Below, in pieces: positions 62,788 to 64,000 of a stretch of 64,000 nucleotides of DNA. The translations under genes and the position numbers were made by a program. Under the pieces are notes generated by a model. The model was not told the origin of the DNA. It searched no databases and saw nothing but the letters and a program-made list of their open reading frames with translations. Source of the DNA: Cynocephalus volans (taxonomy: Eukaryota > Chordata > Mammalia > Dermoptera > Cynocephalidae); NCBI RefSeq assembly GCF_027409185.1, contig NC_084469.1, positions 35,144,293 through 35,208,292 on the forward strand, written 5' to 3'. Every line of letters begins with the position of its first letter. The stretch's first letter is position 1.

Positions 62788-63009
62788 GCCGTAACTTCTT
62801 TAAGTATTTTTTCTGCCCTTTTCTCTCTTTACTTGTTCTGAGTCTTCCATAACACATATGTTGGTATACTTGATAGTTTCCCACAGGTCACTGAGGTTCT
62901 ATTCATTTTCTTCCTTTCTTTTTTCTTTCTGCTAATCAGACTGGATAATTTCAATTACCTTATCTTCAAGTGCACTCTTCCACCCGCTCAAATCTGCCAT
63001 TGAGCCCCT

Positions 63010-63272
63010 CTAGTGAGTTTTATTTTAAATGAACTTTGGTGTTTTAGGTTCACAGACAAATTGAGCAGAAGGTACAGAGATTTCTTGTACACCCCTTGCA
63101 TCTATACTTGCCTAGCCTCCCCATTTTCAACATCCCGCACAAGAGCGGTACATTTGTTACAATTGATAAACCTGTGTTGACCCATCATTATCACCCAGAG
63201 TCCATAGATTACATTAGGGTTTACTCTTGGTGTTGTATATTTAATGGGTTTGGATAAATTTATAGTGACATG
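63010..63272 (-). repeat. L1 3'-region fragment, antisense
   Basis: 'ttgacccatcattatcaccc' and 'gggtttactcttggtgttgt' are the antisense 3' part of an L1. It continues beyond the SINE cluster at 63,648. Confidence 0.8.
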
Positions 63273-63273
63273 T

Positions 63274-63384
63274 TGGGGCTGGCAGCGAGGACAGTTAGTT
63301 AGAACGTGGTACTGATAATGCCAGGGTCCAGAGTTCCATCCCTACACTGGCCAGCTGTCAAAACAAACAAACAAAACAAAACAA
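63274..63384 (+). repeat. Monomeric tRNA-like SINE (first of three in tandem)
   Basis: 'ggggctggcagcgaggacag' start, 'ccctacactggccagctgtc' then a CAAA-type tail. Confidence 0.85.
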
Positions 63385-63551
63385 GGGCTGGCCCGTAGCT
63401 CACTTGGGAGAGTGTGGTGCTGATAACACCAAGGCCAAGGGTTTGGATCCCTAAATAGGGATGGCCAGTTAGCTCACTTGAGAGAGCGTGGTGCTGACAA
63501 CACCAAATCAAGAGTTAAGATCCCCTTACCGGTCATCTTTAAAAAAAACAA
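63385..63551 (+). repeat. Dimeric tRNA-derived SINE (second of three)
   Basis: 'gggctggcccgtagctcact', second unit 'ggccagttagctcacttgag', end 'cccttaccggtcatctttaa'. Confidence 0.93.
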
Positions 63552-63553
63552 AA

Positions 63554-63647
63554 ACTGGCCATTATCTCAGTTGGTTACAGTGTGGGGCTGATAACACCAA
63601 AGGTCTCGAGTTTGATCCCTATACTGGCCAGCAAAAAAAAAAAAAAT
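63554..63647 (+). repeat. Monomeric tRNA-Ile-like SINE (third of three)
   Basis: 'actggccattatctcagttg', 'cgagtttgatccctatactg', then poly-A. Confidence 0.88.
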
Positions 63648-64000
63648 TATAATGACGTGTATCTACCTTTACAGTATATAAGGTATATAGTATAGAGTAT
63701 TGAGTAGTTTCACTGCCCTAAAAATTCTCTCCCTCCTCCCTAGTCCCTGGCAAAAACTGACCTTTTTACTGTCTCCATAGTTTTGCCTTTTCTAAAATGT
63801 TGTATGATTGGAATAATGCAGTACATAGATTAAGCTAGTTTGCACACCCAGCTTTTCAGATTGGTTTCTTTCACTTAGCAATATGCACCTAAATTTCCTC
63901 CATGTCTTTTCATGGCTTGACAGCTCATTTCTTTCTAGCACTGAATAGTATTCCATTGTCTGGATGTACCACGGTATATCCAGTCACCTACTGAAGGACA
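63648..64000 (-). repeat. L1 3'-region fragment, antisense, continuing past the window
   Basis: Resumes the L1 interrupted by the SINE trio: 'aatgacgtgtatctaccttt', 'tgaatagtattccattgtct', 'cacctactgaaggaca'. Confidence 0.8.

Larger units (their letters stand above)
58396..64000 (+). other. CNTROB intron 9, repeat-filled, open at the right edge
   Basis: At least 5.6 kb with no coding exon recognised. Made mostly of old antisense L1, tRNA-type SINEs, a hAT element and an LTR-like block, each listed separately. Confidence 0.75.

Overview
Mammalian nuclear DNA. Five protein genes were recognised from their exon-by-exon translations, and their order and orientation match the human 17p13.1 block CHD3 - RNF227 - KCNAB3 - TRAPPC1 - CNTROB. 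There is no Alu, B1/B2, carnivore, equine or ruminant SINE. Instead there are about eighteen tRNA-derived SINEs, either monomers that look like tRNA-Ile or two-unit elements, several with perfect target-site duplications. Monomer and dimer tRNA-Ile-type SINEs are what I know of colugos (Dermoptera, CYN-SINEs), so a colugo is the best guess. A bat or other non-primate mammal is not excluded. ||| Layout. 1-4,100: intergenic L1 remnants and SINEs. 4,120-7,180: about 3 kb of degenerate purine-rich GACA/GGCAG repeat. 7,200-9,180: unique AT-rich upstream DNA with YY1-like motifs, (CA)n and (AT)n. 9,180-10,430: CpG island with CHD3 exon 1. 9,422-33,838 (+): complete CHD3, 40 coding exons, predicted 2,062 aa. 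It also has an alternative first exon at 13,616, an H/ACA scaRNA (SCARNA21 candidate) in intron 28, a U12-type intron 35 and three tandem splice acceptors. 37,080-37,753 (-): RNF227, two exons, 190 aa. 43,304-49,023 (-): KCNAB3, 14 exons, with a +1 frameshift in exon 9 and a lost conserved Trp in exon 6. 50,173-51,393 (-): TRAPPC1, four exons, 145 aa. 51,420-51,800: CpG promoter shared with CNTROB. 52,628-58,395 (+): first nine coding exons of CNTROB; its ninth intron runs off the right edge and is filled with L1, SINE, hAT and LTR-like DNA. ||| The genes are unrelated neighbours in a conserved block rather than a pathway: a NuRD chromatin remodeller, a RING protein, a Kv-channel beta subunit, a TRAPP vesicle-tethering subunit and a centriolar protein. 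Exon borders were set by GT/AG sites that keep the reading frame and by agreement with remembered human protein sequences; no alignment was run. I saw no wholly new biological system. The most useful observations are the intronic H/ACA RNA, the U12 intron, the KCNAB3 lesions, repeated SINE insertion at single target sites, and a copy of the end of CHD3 exon 19 inside the next intron.
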